Source of the DNA: Phreatobacter aquaticus
Lineage (GTDB): Bacteria > Pseudomonadota > Alphaproteobacteria > Rhizobiales > Phreatobacteraceae
Length of the DNA: 64,000 nt
Assembly (NCBI RefSeq): GCF_005160265.1
Contig: NZ_CP039865.1
Span: forward strand, 696,501 to 760,500
Reading direction: 5' to 3'
Position 1 is the first letter of the stretch; the number at the start of each line of letters is the position of its first letter. The position numbers and the translations under genes were made by a program. Shown one piece after another: positions 47,442 to 56,523 of this stretch. The notes below the pieces were generated by a model that worked only from the letters and a program-made list of their open reading frames with translations, did not search any database and was not told the DNA's origin.

Positions 47442-48901
47442 TGAACCTCGCCGATGCTCTCGACATCCACGCGGTCGCGCGGCCCGACCATCCGGCGATC
47501 GTGGAAGACGGCGCGATCATCACCTATGCCGAACTACGCGACCGTGTCAGGCGGCTCGCGTCGCTCATCACCGCCCGGGTGCCGGATGAGACCGCTATCG
47601 TCGGCCTCTGCCTGGCGGATACGGCGCGCTATGTGATCGCGCTCTATGCGCTGGCGCGTGCCGGACGCGCCATCCTGCCCATGGACCTCCGCTGGACCGA
47701 GACCGAGCGCGCCAATGTCGCGGTCCATTTCGGCGCGACGCTGGTGCTCGGCGAGCCCGGCCAACCGGATGTCGCGGGCGTGCCGACGCTTGTCTGGGAC
47801 GACCATCTCGACAGCGCAATCGACCGCGCCGACCCCGCCATCGCCTTTCCGAAGGATGGCGAGACGCCCTTCGTCCTGTCGCTCTCGTCGGGCACGACAG
47901 GCCGGCCCAAGGGACCGCTGATCGCTCACCGGCACTTCTTTCGCCGGTTCATGACCCACTGGATCAATCTCGGTCTCAATGGCCGGGACCGCTTCGTCAT
48001 GGCAACGCCGCTCTATTTCGGCGGAGGGCGCACCTTCGCCATGTCGGTGCTGTTCTCCGGCGGCACCGTCATCATGAAGCCGCCGCCCTGCTCGCCGGAA
48101 GAGCTGATCCGCACCATCGATACCGAACAGGGCACCAGCCTGTTCCTGGTGCCAACCCAGTTCCGCCGGCTGCTGGAACTCTCCGATGAGGCGCTCGCGC
48201 CCCTGAAGCGGCTGAACCTCCTGTTCTCATCAGGAGCCCCCCTCTCGTCCGATGAGCGCCGTGCGATCCGCTCCCGCATGTGCGAGCGCTTCTTCGAATA
48301 TTACGCCTCGACCGAAGGCGGCGGCATCACCTTGCTGGGCCCGGCTGACATCGACGACCATGGCGAGAGCGTCGGACGGCCGGTCTTCGCGGTGGAGGTC
48401 GAGGTTGTCGATGACGAGGATCGCCCGCTATCGGCTGGCACCATCGGCAAACTGCGCTATCGCGGCCCTGGTGTCGCCACCGCCTATTACCGCGATCCCG
48501 AGGCCTCGGTCGAAGCCTTCCGGCACGGCTGGTTCTATCCCGGCGACCTCGCCGAGATCGATGCGGCGGGCTTCGTCACGCTTAAGGGCCGCGCCAAGGA
48601 CATGATCATCCGCGGCGGCATCAACATCTATCCCGCCGATGTCGAGGCCGCGCTGACGGCCCATCCGGCGGTGGCCGAAGCAGCTGTCGTCGGCTGGCCG
48701 TCGCAGGAGTTTGGCGAGGAGATCGCCGCCTTTGTCCGGCTCGCGGCACCGGCGGACGAGGCGGCGCTGATCGCGTTTGCGAAGGAGCGGCTGGCCCGCG
48801 CCAAATGGCCGAAGGCGGTGTTCGTGGTCGAGGATCTGCCGAAGAACGGTGCCGGCAAGGTTCTGAAGCGGGAGCTGGTGGAGCGGCTGCCGAAGGGGTG
48901 A
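47438..48901 (+). CDS. AMP-dependent acyl-CoA synthetase/ligase
   Basis: An ANL-superfamily adenylating enzyme of 487 residues. The P-loop is LSLSSGTTGRPKGPLIAHRH, the ATP/AMP motifs are YYASTEGGGITLLG and WFYPGDLAEIDAAG, and the C-terminal domain has the hinge GRAKDMIIRGGINIYPADVE and the catalytic Lys in LPKNGAGKVLKREL. It should activate a carboxylic acid to its CoA thioester, feeding the dehydrogenase encoded two genes upstream. Its start overlaps the amidohydrolase stop. Confidence 0.93.
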   Translation: MMNLADALDIHAVARPDHPAIVEDGAIITYAELRDRVRRLASLITARVPDETAIVGLCLADTARYVIALYALARAGRAILPMDLRWTETERANVAVHFGATLVLGEPGQPDVAGVPTLVWDDHLDSAIDRADPAIAFPKDGETPFVLSLSSGTTGRPKGPLIAHRHFFRRFMTHWINLGLNGRDRFVMATPLYFGGGRTFAMSVLFSGGTVIMKPPPCSPEELIRTIDTEQGTSLFLVPTQFRRLLELSDEALAPLKRLNLLFSSGAPLSSDERRAIRSRMCERFFEYYASTEGGGITLLGPADIDDHGESVGRPVFAVEVEVVDDEDRPLSAGTIGKLRYRGPGVATAYYRDPEASVEAFRHGWFYPGDLAEIDAAGFVTLKGRAKDMIIRGGINIYPADVEAALTAHPAVAEAAVVGWPSQEFGEEIAAFVRLAAPADEAALIAFAKERLARAKWPKAVFVVEDLPKNGAGKVLKRELVERLPKG

Positions 48902-48954
48902 GGCCTGGCTGCGGCGTTTCATTCGGTCAGGCCGCTGACCGACATTCCGCGTGA

Positions 48955-49133
48955 CACCCCAACCCAACCCTCCCCGCAAGCGGGGAGGGGGTTCTAGTGC
49001 GCCTTCTCTGAGTGCGCGCAGCGCAGGCCGCTGCAGCTCTTCAATCGGGAAGAACGAACCCTGAAGGTACGAACGAACTCTGAGCTGACACGTCAGAGCC
49101 CCCTCACCGCTTGCGGGGAGGGTTGGGGTGGGG
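48955..49133. repeat. REPIN-like inverted repeat pair (CCCCAACC type)
   Basis: Left unit ACCCCAACCCAACCCTCCCC then GCAAGCGGGGAGGGGG (about 48955-48992); right unit, inverted, at about 49096-49133. Each unit contains a small hairpin (CCCC-GCAAGC-GGGG). The intervening ~100 bp carries no gene. It separates the convergent ligase and isochorismatase genes. Confidence 0.75.
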
Positions 49134-49152
49134 CCTCTACAACAGCCCAACC

Positions 49153-49782
49153 TCACCCGATCGGAAAATCCGCGGTCCCGCCGGCCATCGCCGCCGTCAT
49201 CGCATCCAGTCCCACCACCCGCCCGAAGCCGAAGGCAATGGCCGAGAGCGATGCCTGGTGGCGCGCCTCGTCGAAATCGGCCACCGCCTCGCGCACCACG
49301 AAGGTGCGGATGTCGCGCTGCGCGGCATCGCGCGCCGTCGTCTCCACGCACATCGATGTGGTGACCCCGCCGAGCACCAGGCTGCGGATGCCGTTGGCCG
49401 CCAGCAGCATGTCGAGATCGGTGCTGAAGAAGGCGGAATAGCGCGGCTTGTCGATGATCCAGTCGGAGGGATCGACCTCGGCGCCCTCATAGAGCTCGAT
49501 ATCCGGCGTGCCGCGCTTCAGCGCGCCGAGCTCGCCGAGCCGGGGACGTATCTCGGTCACCAGCAATCCGCCATCGGCATAATCGGCGCGCAGCACGTGA
49601 CGGGTCCAGATGACCTTCATGCCGGCGGCACGCGCCGCGCGGGCTAGCGCCACGCCCCGATCCGCCGCGCGCTTGCTGGCCGACACGTCGCGGCCCTGCC
49701 GGGCGACGAAGCCGTCCTCGTCGACAAAGCCGCGCTGCAGGTCGATCAGAACGAGGGCTGCCTCGCGCCGGTCGAAGCGCAT
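49153..49782 (-). CDS. Isochorismatase-family cysteine hydrolase
   Basis: A 209-residue hydrolase with the complete Asp-Lys-Cys triad: Asp14 in VLIDLQRGF, Lys112 in IIDKPRYSAFF and Cys145 in TTSMCVETTARDA. The cis-peptide GGVTTSMC is typical. Family members hydrolyse N-carbamoyl compounds, nicotinamide, ureas or biuret, so an amide or carbamoyl bond is a likely target. Its ATG overlaps the stop of the ABC binding-protein gene (TGATG); it is the last gene of this transport operon. Confidence 0.92.
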   Translation of the reverse strand: MRFDRREAALVLIDLQRGFVDEDGFVARQGRDVSASKRAADRGVALARAARAAGMKVIWTRHVLRADYADGGLLVTEIRPRLGELGALKRGTPDIELYEGAEVDPSDWIIDKPRYSAFFSTDLDMLLAANGIRSLVLGGVTTSMCVETTARDAAQRDIRTFVVREAVADFDEARHQASLSAIAFGFGRVVGLDAMTAAMAGGTADFPIG

Positions 49783-50804
49783 CACTTCAACGCCTGCTCG
49801 ACATATTCATTGGTGTAGAGCCCGTCGGCCTTGCCCGGCGGCGTGAAACCTGCGGCGACCATCAGGTCATAGCCCTTCTGCCAGCGCTCCGGCACGTTGC
49901 GCAGCATGTTCTCGCGGCCTGCGGTGAGCCAGTATTTCATCTCGTTCTTCAGGATGAGGGGCGCGACGGCCTTGTTGCGCATCTCGGCGATCTCGAAGCC
50001 TTCGAGCCGCTTCATCGTGGTGGTGAGATCGGTGTCGGCCAGCATGTCGTCGAGCGAGCGCTTCACCGCGCGCAGGAACCGCACGACCAGATCGCCATTG
50101 GCGCGCAGGCTGTCACGCTTGGCGATGTAGCACTGGGCCGGGATCGGCGCGTACTCGTCGGTGTTCCACGACAGGAAACGCTCATTGGTCGCCCGCAGCG
50201 CCACCGGCACGCCGGCACTGACGATATAGGCGTCGATCCGCCCCTGGGCGATCAGCGCCATGCCGGCCGGCGTGTTGGGCGCCTGCACGCGCTGGACCTT
50301 GGTCTTGTCGACGCCGGTTGCGACCAGCATGCAGTCGAGCAGGATTTCGGTGGCACCGCCGACCGACAGGATGCCGATCGTCTTGCCTTCCATGTCCTTC
50401 GGGTTTCGGATCGGCTTGTCGGCCGAGGAGATCACGTAGAAGGGCGAACCCTGGCTGATCGTGCCGACCGCGATCAGCGCATCGCCGCCGGGGCGCGACG
50501 CCGCGCGGATCTGGTCCATGCCGCCGGTGCGCGACAGCAATCCGCCGCCGCCCAGGACCTGCTGCACCGCCATGGCGGAGCCGCGGCCCTGCTCGATGGA
50601 AACATCCAGACCCTCGCGCTCGAAATAGCCGCCGCCCTTGGCATGCAGGATGTCGACGAAGGCCAGGATATAAGCGAAGGGCGTGATGAAGGTCAGCGGC
50701 TTGGCCGTCTGTGCGCCCGCCGCCCGGATCGTGATGGCGGTGAAGGCGCCAACGCCGAGTGCCAGCGCCGAACGGCGGGACACGGAACCATCTGAGGTCG
50801 TCAT
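49782..50804 (-). CDS. ABC transporter substrate-binding protein (SsuA/TauA/NMT1 type)
   Basis: A 340-residue periplasmic binding protein with a twin-arginine-like signal (VSRRSALALGVGAFTAI). It has the NMT1/THI5-like pattern GYFEREGLDVSIEQG, MEGKTIGILSVGGATEI and GMALIAQGRIDAYIVSAG. It supplies the importer formed with the permease (50906-51745) and ATPase (51747-52550). The amidase and isochorismatase neighbours suggest a nitrogen-containing or carbamoylated organic acid as ligand, by inference. Confidence 0.9.
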   Translation of the reverse strand: MTTSDGSVSRRSALALGVGAFTAITIRAAGAQTAKPLTFITPFAYILAFVDILHAKGGGYFEREGLDVSIEQGRGSAMAVQQVLGGGGLLSRTGGMDQIRAASRPGGDALIAVGTISQGSPFYVISSADKPIRNPKDMEGKTIGILSVGGATEILLDCMLVATGVDKTKVQRVQAPNTPAGMALIAQGRIDAYIVSAGVPVALRATNERFLSWNTDEYAPIPAQCYIAKRDSLRANGDLVVRFLRAVKRSLDDMLADTDLTTTMKRLEGFEIAEMRNKAVAPLILKNEMKYWLTAGRENMLRNVPERWQKGYDLMVAAGFTPPGKADGLYTNEYVEQALK

Positions 50805-50905
50805 GGTGCTCTCCGTTATCTTGGGGGTGTCAGCGGTCGGTCGAGATTACGAGGCTGGTGCGCGGGGGCAATCGGATCGCCCATGGAACATTTGGACGCG
50901 GCGGA

Positions 50906-51745
50906 TCATTTCGCCGCCCCCGTGGCGTGCCACGGGATCAGCAGGCGCTTGAGGAAGCCGATGGCGAAATAGAAGGCGAAGCCGATCAGCGACATCTGGA
51001 TCAGCACGGCGAACATCTGGCTGGTCTCGAAGCCGTTCATGCTCTGGATCAGCAGATGGCCGAGGCCCTGGCTGCCGCCGAGATATTCGCCCACCACCGC
51101 GCCGATGATGGCAAGCACGATGCCCACCTCGAAGCCGGTGAGGATATAGGGCAGCGCCGAGGGCAGCTCGAGCCGCTTGAACACCTGCCAGCGGCTGGCA
51201 TTGAGCGCCGTCATCACGTCGCGATGGCCCTCGTCGATCGACTTCACGCCCAGCACCGTGTTGGTCAGGATCGGGAAGAAGGCGAGCACGCCGGCAACGA
51301 TCACCTTGGACGTGATGCCGAAGCCGAACCAGACGACGAACAGCGGCACCAGCGCCACTTTCGGGATCACCTGGGTCGCCACGATGAAGGGATTGAGCGT
51401 CAGCTCGAGCCAGCGGATGCGGGCGATCAGCACGCCCAGCACGACGCCGATCAGCGCTGCCCAGAAGAAGCCGACCAGCGTCGCATAGACGGTCATTCCG
51501 GCATGGAACCAGGCGCGCCGGTTTGTCAGCATCTCGATCCAATCGGAGACCACGGCACCGGGCGCCGGCAGGATGAAGGGCGAGATGCCGGTCATGCGCA
51601 CATAGACGTGCCAGATCAGCACCAGGATCCCCAGAAGGAGCGGGGTCGTGATCCAGGGGATCGTCGCCTCGCGGCCGGCGATGAAGCTGCGGCGCACCGG
51701 CAGCGGCATGGTGGGTGTGGAGATGTCCTTGGTCGGCTCGGCCAT
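50906..51745 (-). CDS. ABC transporter permease (SsuC/TauC type)
   Basis: A 279-residue membrane protein with about six transmembrane helices. The EAA-like coupling loop appears in LNASRWQVFKRLELPSALPY followed by ILTGFEVGIVLAIIGAVVGE, the standard BPD_transp_1 signature. Its ATG lies 1 bp after the ATPase stop codon, so the two are translated together. Confidence 0.93.
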   Translation of the reverse strand: MAEPTKDISTPTMPLPVRRSFIAGREATIPWITTPLLLGILVLIWHVYVRMTGISPFILPAPGAVVSDWIEMLTNRRAWFHAGMTVYATLVGFFWAALIGVVLGVLIARIRWLELTLNPFIVATQVIPKVALVPLFVVWFGFGITSKVIVAGVLAFFPILTNTVLGVKSIDEGHRDVMTALNASRWQVFKRLELPSALPYILTGFEVGIVLAIIGAVVGEYLGGSQGLGHLLIQSMNGFETSQMFAVLIQMSLIGFAFYFAIGFLKRLLIPWHATGAAK

Positions 51746-51746
51746 G

Positions 51747-52550
51747 TCAGGAAATCTCCGCCAGCCGTTCGCGCAAGCTCAGCACGATATCCTGGAACGC
51801 TGCCGTCGCCTGCAATTCCAGCGTGCGCGGCCGGGCGAAGGGCACGGTCACGATGCGGTCGATCTTGCCGGGGCGCGGCGACAGGAGAACGATGCGGTCG
51901 GCAAGGAACACGGCTTCCGCGATGGAGTGCGTGACGAGGACGATCGACTTCTCGGTGGCGAGAAACAGCCGCTGCAATTCCATGTTCATCGCGTCACGCG
52001 TCATGGCGTCGAGCGCGCCGAACGGCTCGTCCATCAGCAGGATCTTCGGATTATAGGAGAGCGCCCGGGCAATGGCCGCGCGCTGGCGCATGCCACCGGA
52101 GAGCTCGCGCGGCCAACGCTTCTCAAAACCGGCAATGCCGACGAGCTTCATCAGCTCGCGCGCCTTGGCCCGGCGATCGGCAACACCCATGCCCTTCAAT
52201 TCCAGCGGCAGGGCAATGTTGTCCTCGATGGTGAGCCAGGGAAACAGGTTGGCGTCCTGGAACACCATGCCGAGATCGGCCAGCGCCTCGCTCTGCCGCC
52301 CACCCTTCTCCCACAGGCTGCGCCCGACGATGGAGAGCGAGCCCGCTGTCGGTTCGATCAGCCCGCCGATCATACGCAGCAGCGTCGTCTTGCCGCAGCC
52401 TGACGGCCCAAGAAGGACCAGCAATTCGCCCGCGCCGACATCGAGATCGGTAGCCGACAGCGCGTGAACAGGCTCGTCGCGCGTTCCGTACCACTTCTCG
52501 ATGGCACGAAGGGCGATGACCGGGGCCGTTACGGGGCGATCAGACAACAT
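51747..52550 (-). CDS. ABC transporter ATPase (SsuB/TauB type)
   Basis: A 267-residue ATPase. Walker A LGPSGCGKTTLL, the signature LSGGMRQRAAIARAL, Walker B ILLMDEPFGALD, and the H-loop VLVTHSIAEAV are all present. The ATG at 52550 has no obvious ribosome-binding site; a TTG at 52562 is possible. The start codon is embedded in a TTGTCTTAT-type repeat, so a regulator bound there would directly block translation or transcription. Confidence 0.93.
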   Translation of the reverse strand: MLSDRPVTAPVIALRAIEKWYGTRDEPVHALSATDLDVGAGELLVLLGPSGCGKTTLLRMIGGLIEPTAGSLSIVGRSLWEKGGRQSEALADLGMVFQDANLFPWLTIEDNIALPLELKGMGVADRRAKARELMKLVGIAGFEKRWPRELSGGMRQRAAIARALSYNPKILLMDEPFGALDAMTRDAMNMELQRLFLATEKSIVLVTHSIAEAVFLADRIVLLSPRPGKIDRIVTVPFARPRTLELQATAAFQDIVLSLRERLAEIS

Positions 52551-52557
52551 AAGACAA
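52538..52557 (-). promoter_or_regulatory. TTGTCTTAT-type element over the ABC ATPase start
   Basis: On the minus strand TTGTCTTAT is followed by G, TTGTCT and GATC, spanning the ATG at 52550. It matches the element upstream of the acyl-CoA dehydrogenase (45361-45386) in the first 9-mer, spacing and second hexamer. A shared regulator is inferred. Confidence 0.38.
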
Positions 52558-52608
52558 ATCAATCACGATGCGCTGAAGACCACAACCTCCACTCTGTCAC
52601 GCAGGGCT

Positions 52609-52628
52609 GTGCTGCTGCAATGCAGCAC
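52609..52628. terminator. Palindromic hairpin after the amidase gene
   Basis: GTGCTGC / GCAGCAC form a perfect 7-bp stem around TGCAAT, 10 bp after the amidase stop and 58 bp before the ABC ATPase start. Its core CTGCAATGCAG also fits CTGC-N3-GCAG. It has no T-run, so it may be an operator rather than a terminator. Confidence 0.45.
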
Positions 52629-52638
52629 GCTCAATGCG

Positions 52639-54051
52639 CTAGTACGGCGGCCGCCGGTTGGCCCAGGGACGCGCCTGCTCGAGCTGCGCCGCCAGCCGGT
52701 AGAGCAGCCCTTCCTCACCCGTCCGCGCGGCGAAGTGGACGCCGATCGGCAGGCCCTCATCCGACCAGTGCAGCGGCACCGACATGGCCGGTTGTCCCGT
52801 GACGTTGCACAGCACGGTGAAGGGGATGAAGGCCATCACCTTGGCCATCCAGGCCTCGGCATCGGTAGCATGGGTATCGAACGCCCCAATCGGCTGCGGC
52901 GGCAGGGCCAGGGTCGGCGTCAGCCAGAGATCGACGCGCTCGTAGAAGGCCATGATGCGCCGTGCCTGCCGGTGCAGGCTCTGCAGCGCGGCGATGTAGT
53001 CGGTCGCCGGGACGCGCAGGCCAGCAATCGCGAAGGCGCGCGTCACAGGTTCGATCGCATCGCCCTCCGGCAAGCGCCCGCCATTGAAGCGGGTCACATT
53101 CAGCGCCGTATTGGCGAAGAAGATGATGGTGGTCGCGCGCCGCACTTCCGCTGCATCGAAATCCGGTGCGCCATGCTCCACATGGTGGCCAAGCTCCTCG
53201 CAGAGGCGCGCGGCCTCTTCCACCGCCGTGACGCAGGCCGGATCGACCGGCACGCCGGTGGGCGCGCGGGTTGAGACGGCGATGCGCAGACGACCGGGCG
53301 GCTGCTGGGCCTCCGACAGGAAGCTGCGCGCCGGCGGCGGGGCCGTATAGGGATCGCCCGGCATGGGCCCACAGGTCGCGTCGAGCAGCGCCGCGCTGTC
53401 GCGCACCGAGCGCGTGACCGCGTGCTGCGCGGCAAGTCCGCCAAGTCCCTCGCCACCTTCGGGACCTGCCGTGATGCGCGCCCGCGTCGGCTTCAGCCCG
53501 AACAGGCCGCAGGCGGAGGCCGGAATGCGGATCGAGCCGCCGCCATCGGTCGCGTGGCCCATCGGCAGGATGCGGGCGGCAACCGCAGCCGCGGAACCGC
53601 CGGACGAGCCGCCGGGCGACAGGGCGAGATTCCAGGGGTTGCGGGTCTCGCCGAACAGATGGGATTCGGTTGCCGGCGCCAGGCCGAATTCGGACGAATT
53701 GGTCTTGGCGAGGATCACCAGTCCCGCCCGCTTGTAGCGCGCGACGAGTTCGCTGTCGGCCGCCGGCATGTTGCCGGCGAGCATCCGCGAGGCCGAGGTC
53801 GTCGGCGCCCCGACGATCGAGACGAGCAGTTCCTTCAGCGCGAAGGGCACGCCCTCGAAGGGCCCCTTCGGCAGGCCGCCAGCAATGGCCTGTCGCGCCA
53901 GATCGTCGAGCCGCGTGACGATGGCGTTGAGCCGGGGATTTTCCGCTTCGATGCGGGCCAACGCCGCGTCCAGCAGTTCGGACGCCGTCACCTCGCCCTT
54001 CCGCACAAGGGCCGCCAGCGCCAGTCCGTCAAAATCCTCGTAGGGGAACAT
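52639..54051 (-). CDS. Amidase (amidase signature family)
   Basis: A 470-residue amide hydrolase with the Ser-cisSer-Lys triad: Lys73 (VPFALKELL), cis-Ser in [16 protein letters not shown] and the nucleophile Ser173 in [13 protein letters not shown]. No signal peptide is present, so it is cytoplasmic. GGGAG is perfectly placed ahead of the ATG at 54051. Position between two ABC importers on the same strand suggests that it acts on an imported amide. Confidence 0.93.
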   Translation of the reverse strand: MFPYEDFDGLALAALVRKGEVTASELLDAALARIEAENPRLNAIVTRLDDLARQAIAGGLPKGPFEGVPFALKELLVSIVGAPTTSASRMLAGNMPAADSELVARYKRAGLVILAKTNSSEFGLAPATESHLFGETRNPWNLALSPGGSSGGSAAAVAARILPMGHATDGGGSIRIPASACGLFGLKPTRARITAGPEGGEGLGGLAAQHAVTRSVRDSAALLDATCGPMPGDPYTAPPPARSFLSEAQQPPGRLRIAVSTRAPTGVPVDPACVTAVEEAARLCEELGHHVEHGAPDFDAAEVRRATTIIFFANTALNVTRFNGGRLPEGDAIEPVTRAFAIAGLRVPATDYIAALQSLHRQARRIMAFYERVDLWLTPTLALPPQPIGAFDTHATDAEAWMAKVMAFIPFTVLCNVTGQPAMSVPLHWSDEGLPIGVHFAARTGEEGLLYRLAAQLEQARPWANRRPPY

Positions 54052-54097
54052 CGAATTCTCCCGGTCTTGAATCACGAATGCCGCCGAAAGGCTCCCA

Positions 54098-54215
54098 CGT
54101 CATCCCCGGCGAGCGCAGCGAGGGAAGGGGATCCAGAGAAGCTCGTCGAAATGCGGACGCCTTCCAACAGTCCTGGACCCCCGTCCCTCGCCCTTCGGGC
54201 TCGCCGGGGGTGACG
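54098..54215. repeat. REPIN-like inverted repeat pair (GTCATCCCCGGCGAGC type)
   Basis: Left unit CGTCATCCCCGGCGAGCGCA then GCGAGGGAAGGGGATCCAG (54098-54136); right unit, inverted, at 54173-54215 with the same GTCA(C/T)CCCCGGCGAGC start and GTCCAG end. About 36 bp separate them. The element fills the gap between the enolase-superfamily gene and the amidase. Confidence 0.8.
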
Positions 54216-54250
54216 AACACGTTGACGAGGTTCCTCAGCGGGCACCTGAC

Positions 54251-55684
54251 CTACCCATCCCAACCCGACTTCCGCATCGGCGCCAGCACCGAGACATCCG
54301 GCGGCGGCGAGGCGGCAAAGCCCGGCCGATCCAGCGAGCCGATGGCCAGCCGCCCCTCGACGATGGCCAGCCTCACCCGGCCGTGGTCGTCGCGGTAGAG
54401 GTCAGGATGGGCGGCGAGATGGGCGCGCGCCTCCGTCTCCGGGCGCTCGTCGAACCCGTCGATGAAATGATGCGCATTGCGCTCGACATGGGTGATGCCG
54501 AGCAGGCTGACCAGCGCCAGATCCTGCTGGATCGAGGCGCCCATCTGCGTCGTCAGATCCTCGCCCGACATGAAATAGGGACCATCGGCGCCACCGTTCC
54601 ACATCCGGCAGCGCGCCAGATTGAGGATCGACTTGTAGAGCCCCTTGCAGACCTTCGACGACACGCCGTGATAGCCGAGCGCTCTTGCCCGCGGGAACGC
54701 GTCGAGATCGCCATCGGATTCATCGATGATCACCGGCTTCGGCGGGGCCGCAGCGCCCAGCGGCTGGCTCAGCGCAGCGTGGCGCGCGATCGGCTGTTCG
54801 ATCAGCACGATGGCCTCCCAGAGTTTCGCCAGCGACGGCCTCGCCTGAATGGCCTGCCAGAGCGGCGCGAAGGCCTCCGCGGTCTCATATTGCTCATTGC
54901 CATCGAGTGTCGCGCGATAGCCGCCGGGAATGCGGTCGAGCACGGCGGCGATCTTCTCCAGCCGCGCGATGTCGGAGGGCACGTCGCCCGCCACCTTCAG
55001 CTTGTACCAGCGGCAGCCATAGAAGGAGACGACCTCTTCCAGCGTTTCCGGCAGGCCGTCATCAACCCGCGTGCCGGGCGCCTGATCGGCGGCAACGATC
55101 GGGTCGACCAGTCCCACCGTGTGGCGCACATCGATGCCGGCCTGCGGGCTGAGACCTGCGAGGAAACCCGCAAGATCGAAACCATCGAGATCCGCAATGA
55201 TCGGATGGTGACCGATACCCGGCAGATTGGTGCGGATCGCCTCATAGAAGCTGACGTTCTCGAGCCGGCAAAGTGCATCCAGAACGGCGCGATCAAGGAG
55301 TGCCGGGCCGTAGCTTGCCACCAGCGGATTCAGCCGTTCCTGCGCGCCCGCCGCGATCTGCCCGCGATAGCCATCGGCAAACAGGCCAAACGCCGTCGAG
55401 GGCGCCGCCACGAGATAGGCAGCCGTGGCAATCTCCAGCGCCCGGCGCAGCTGATCGAGATTCTGGTCATCCGACAGGGTCTTGTCCTTGTCGAACCATT
55501 TGGCGCCCAGCGCTTCCGCCGCATGACCGAACTCCTCCCGGCCATCCTGATGGCGGATGCGCACGCGGGTGACCGCCTGGATGCCGTGGGTCACCGTAAT
55601 GACGCCGAAGCGGAACGGCATCCGCAGCTTGTAAGGGCGCTCGAACAGCTCGACCGACAGGACCTTGACCTTGGGCGCCGTCAT
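54251..55684 (-). CDS. Enolase-superfamily (mandelate racemase/muconate lactonizing) enzyme
   Basis: A 477-residue protein. The TIM-barrel ligands and acid/base residues are visible in order: KxK-type YKLK (Lys228, Lys230), Asp261 (ATLDGNEQY), Glu296 (VLIEQPI), Asp321/Glu322 (IIDESDGD) and Lys344 (VSSKVCKGLY). A Lys on both sides of the barrel points to MLE/racemase-type chemistry (1,1-proton transfer or syn-elimination). It is about 100 residues longer than typical members. It overlaps the TIM-barrel isomerase gene by 4 bp. Confidence 0.88.
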   Translation of the reverse strand: MTAPKVKVLSVELFERPYKLRMPFRFGVITVTHGIQAVTRVRIRHQDGREEFGHAAEALGAKWFDKDKTLSDDQNLDQLRRALEIATAAYLVAAPSTAFGLFADGYRGQIAAGAQERLNPLVASYGPALLDRAVLDALCRLENVSFYEAIRTNLPGIGHHPIIADLDGFDLAGFLAGLSPQAGIDVRHTVGLVDPIVAADQAPGTRVDDGLPETLEEVVSFYGCRWYKLKVAGDVPSDIARLEKIAAVLDRIPGGYRATLDGNEQYETAEAFAPLWQAIQARPSLAKLWEAIVLIEQPIARHAALSQPLGAAAPPKPVIIDESDGDLDAFPRARALGYHGVSSKVCKGLYKSILNLARCRMWNGGADGPYFMSGEDLTTQMGASIQQDLALVSLLGITHVERNAHHFIDGFDERPETEARAHLAAHPDLYRDDHGRVRLAIVEGRLAIGSLDRPGFAASPPPDVSVLAPMRKSGWDG

Positions 55685-56523
55685 GACAGGGCCTCCTCGA
55701 TACCGCGGAGATAGCCGATCGCGCGGGCGGCAGAGCCCGGTCCGTCCGGCACATAGTCGAAGGGTTCGACGCCGGTCCAGCCGGCAAAGGCCTGACGTCG
55801 GAGGGCATCAAGGACTGGCGCCAGCGCAAGTGCGCCCTGCCCCGGCCCGCGCCGGTTCGGATCGTTGAAATGGATATGGCTGATCAGCCCGGTCGGCAGG
55901 TAGCGGTCAATCAGATCCGGTACACTCAAGCTCTCGGTGCGCGCCGCCGAGCAGTCGATCATTGTCTTGAGACCCGGAAGGTTGATGGCGCGGACGATGC
56001 CGACAGCCTCCTCCACCGTCGTCACGAACTGCGTGTCGGTCGAAGCCAGCGGCTCGATGCAATAGGTCAGGCCGGTCCTGGTCGCGACCTCACCGATGGC
56101 AGCAAACATGTCGGTGCCCCGCTGGCGCGCTTGGACGGCGCCCGCGCCATCCGGCAACTCCCGCTGTCCCGGTGACCCATGAACCAGCACGCCCGCGCCG
56201 AGATCGGCGGCGAGATCGACGAGCCCGCGCATGACGTCGAGCGACCGCGCGCGGATCGCAACATCGTCCGTCGTGATCGACAGGCCGGCCGGTGCTACCA
56301 GGAGCCAGTGCAGACCGCAAATCGCGATCCCCGCATCCGCGGCTGCACGGCGCGCCGCCGCTCGATCAGAAGCCGGCAAAAGATGCGGTTCCGTTCCCAG
56401 CGTGAACGGCGCGATTTCCAGCCCGTCATAGCCAAGGCTTGCTGCCAGTTCGCATTGCTGCGCGAAGGGCAGATCGCGCACGACCTCATTGCAGAGCGCA
56501 ATGCGCATGCGCTGTCCGCTCAT
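55681..56523 (-). CDS. Sugar phosphate isomerase/epimerase-like TIM-barrel protein
   Basis: A 280-residue protein of the xylose-isomerase-like TIM-barrel (AP_endonuc_2) fold. Metal-binding acidic and His residues appear in TYCIEPLASTDTQF, LKTMIDCSAARTES, ISHIHFNDPNRRGPG and GVEPFDYVPDG. It is locked between the enolase-superfamily gene and the ABC ATPase by 4-bp ATGA overlaps on both sides. Members epimerise or isomerise sugars and sugar acids; the substrate is unknown. Confidence 0.87.
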   Translation of the reverse strand: MSGQRMRIALCNEVVRDLPFAQQCELAASLGYDGLEIAPFTLGTEPHLLPASDRAAARRAAADAGIAICGLHWLLVAPAGLSITTDDVAIRARSLDVMRGLVDLAADLGAGVLVHGSPGQRELPDGAGAVQARQRGTDMFAAIGEVATRTGLTYCIEPLASTDTQFVTTVEEAVGIVRAINLPGLKTMIDCSAARTESLSVPDLIDRYLPTGLISHIHFNDPNRRGPGQGALALAPVLDALRRQAFAGWTGVEPFDYVPDGPGSAARAIGYLRGIEEALS

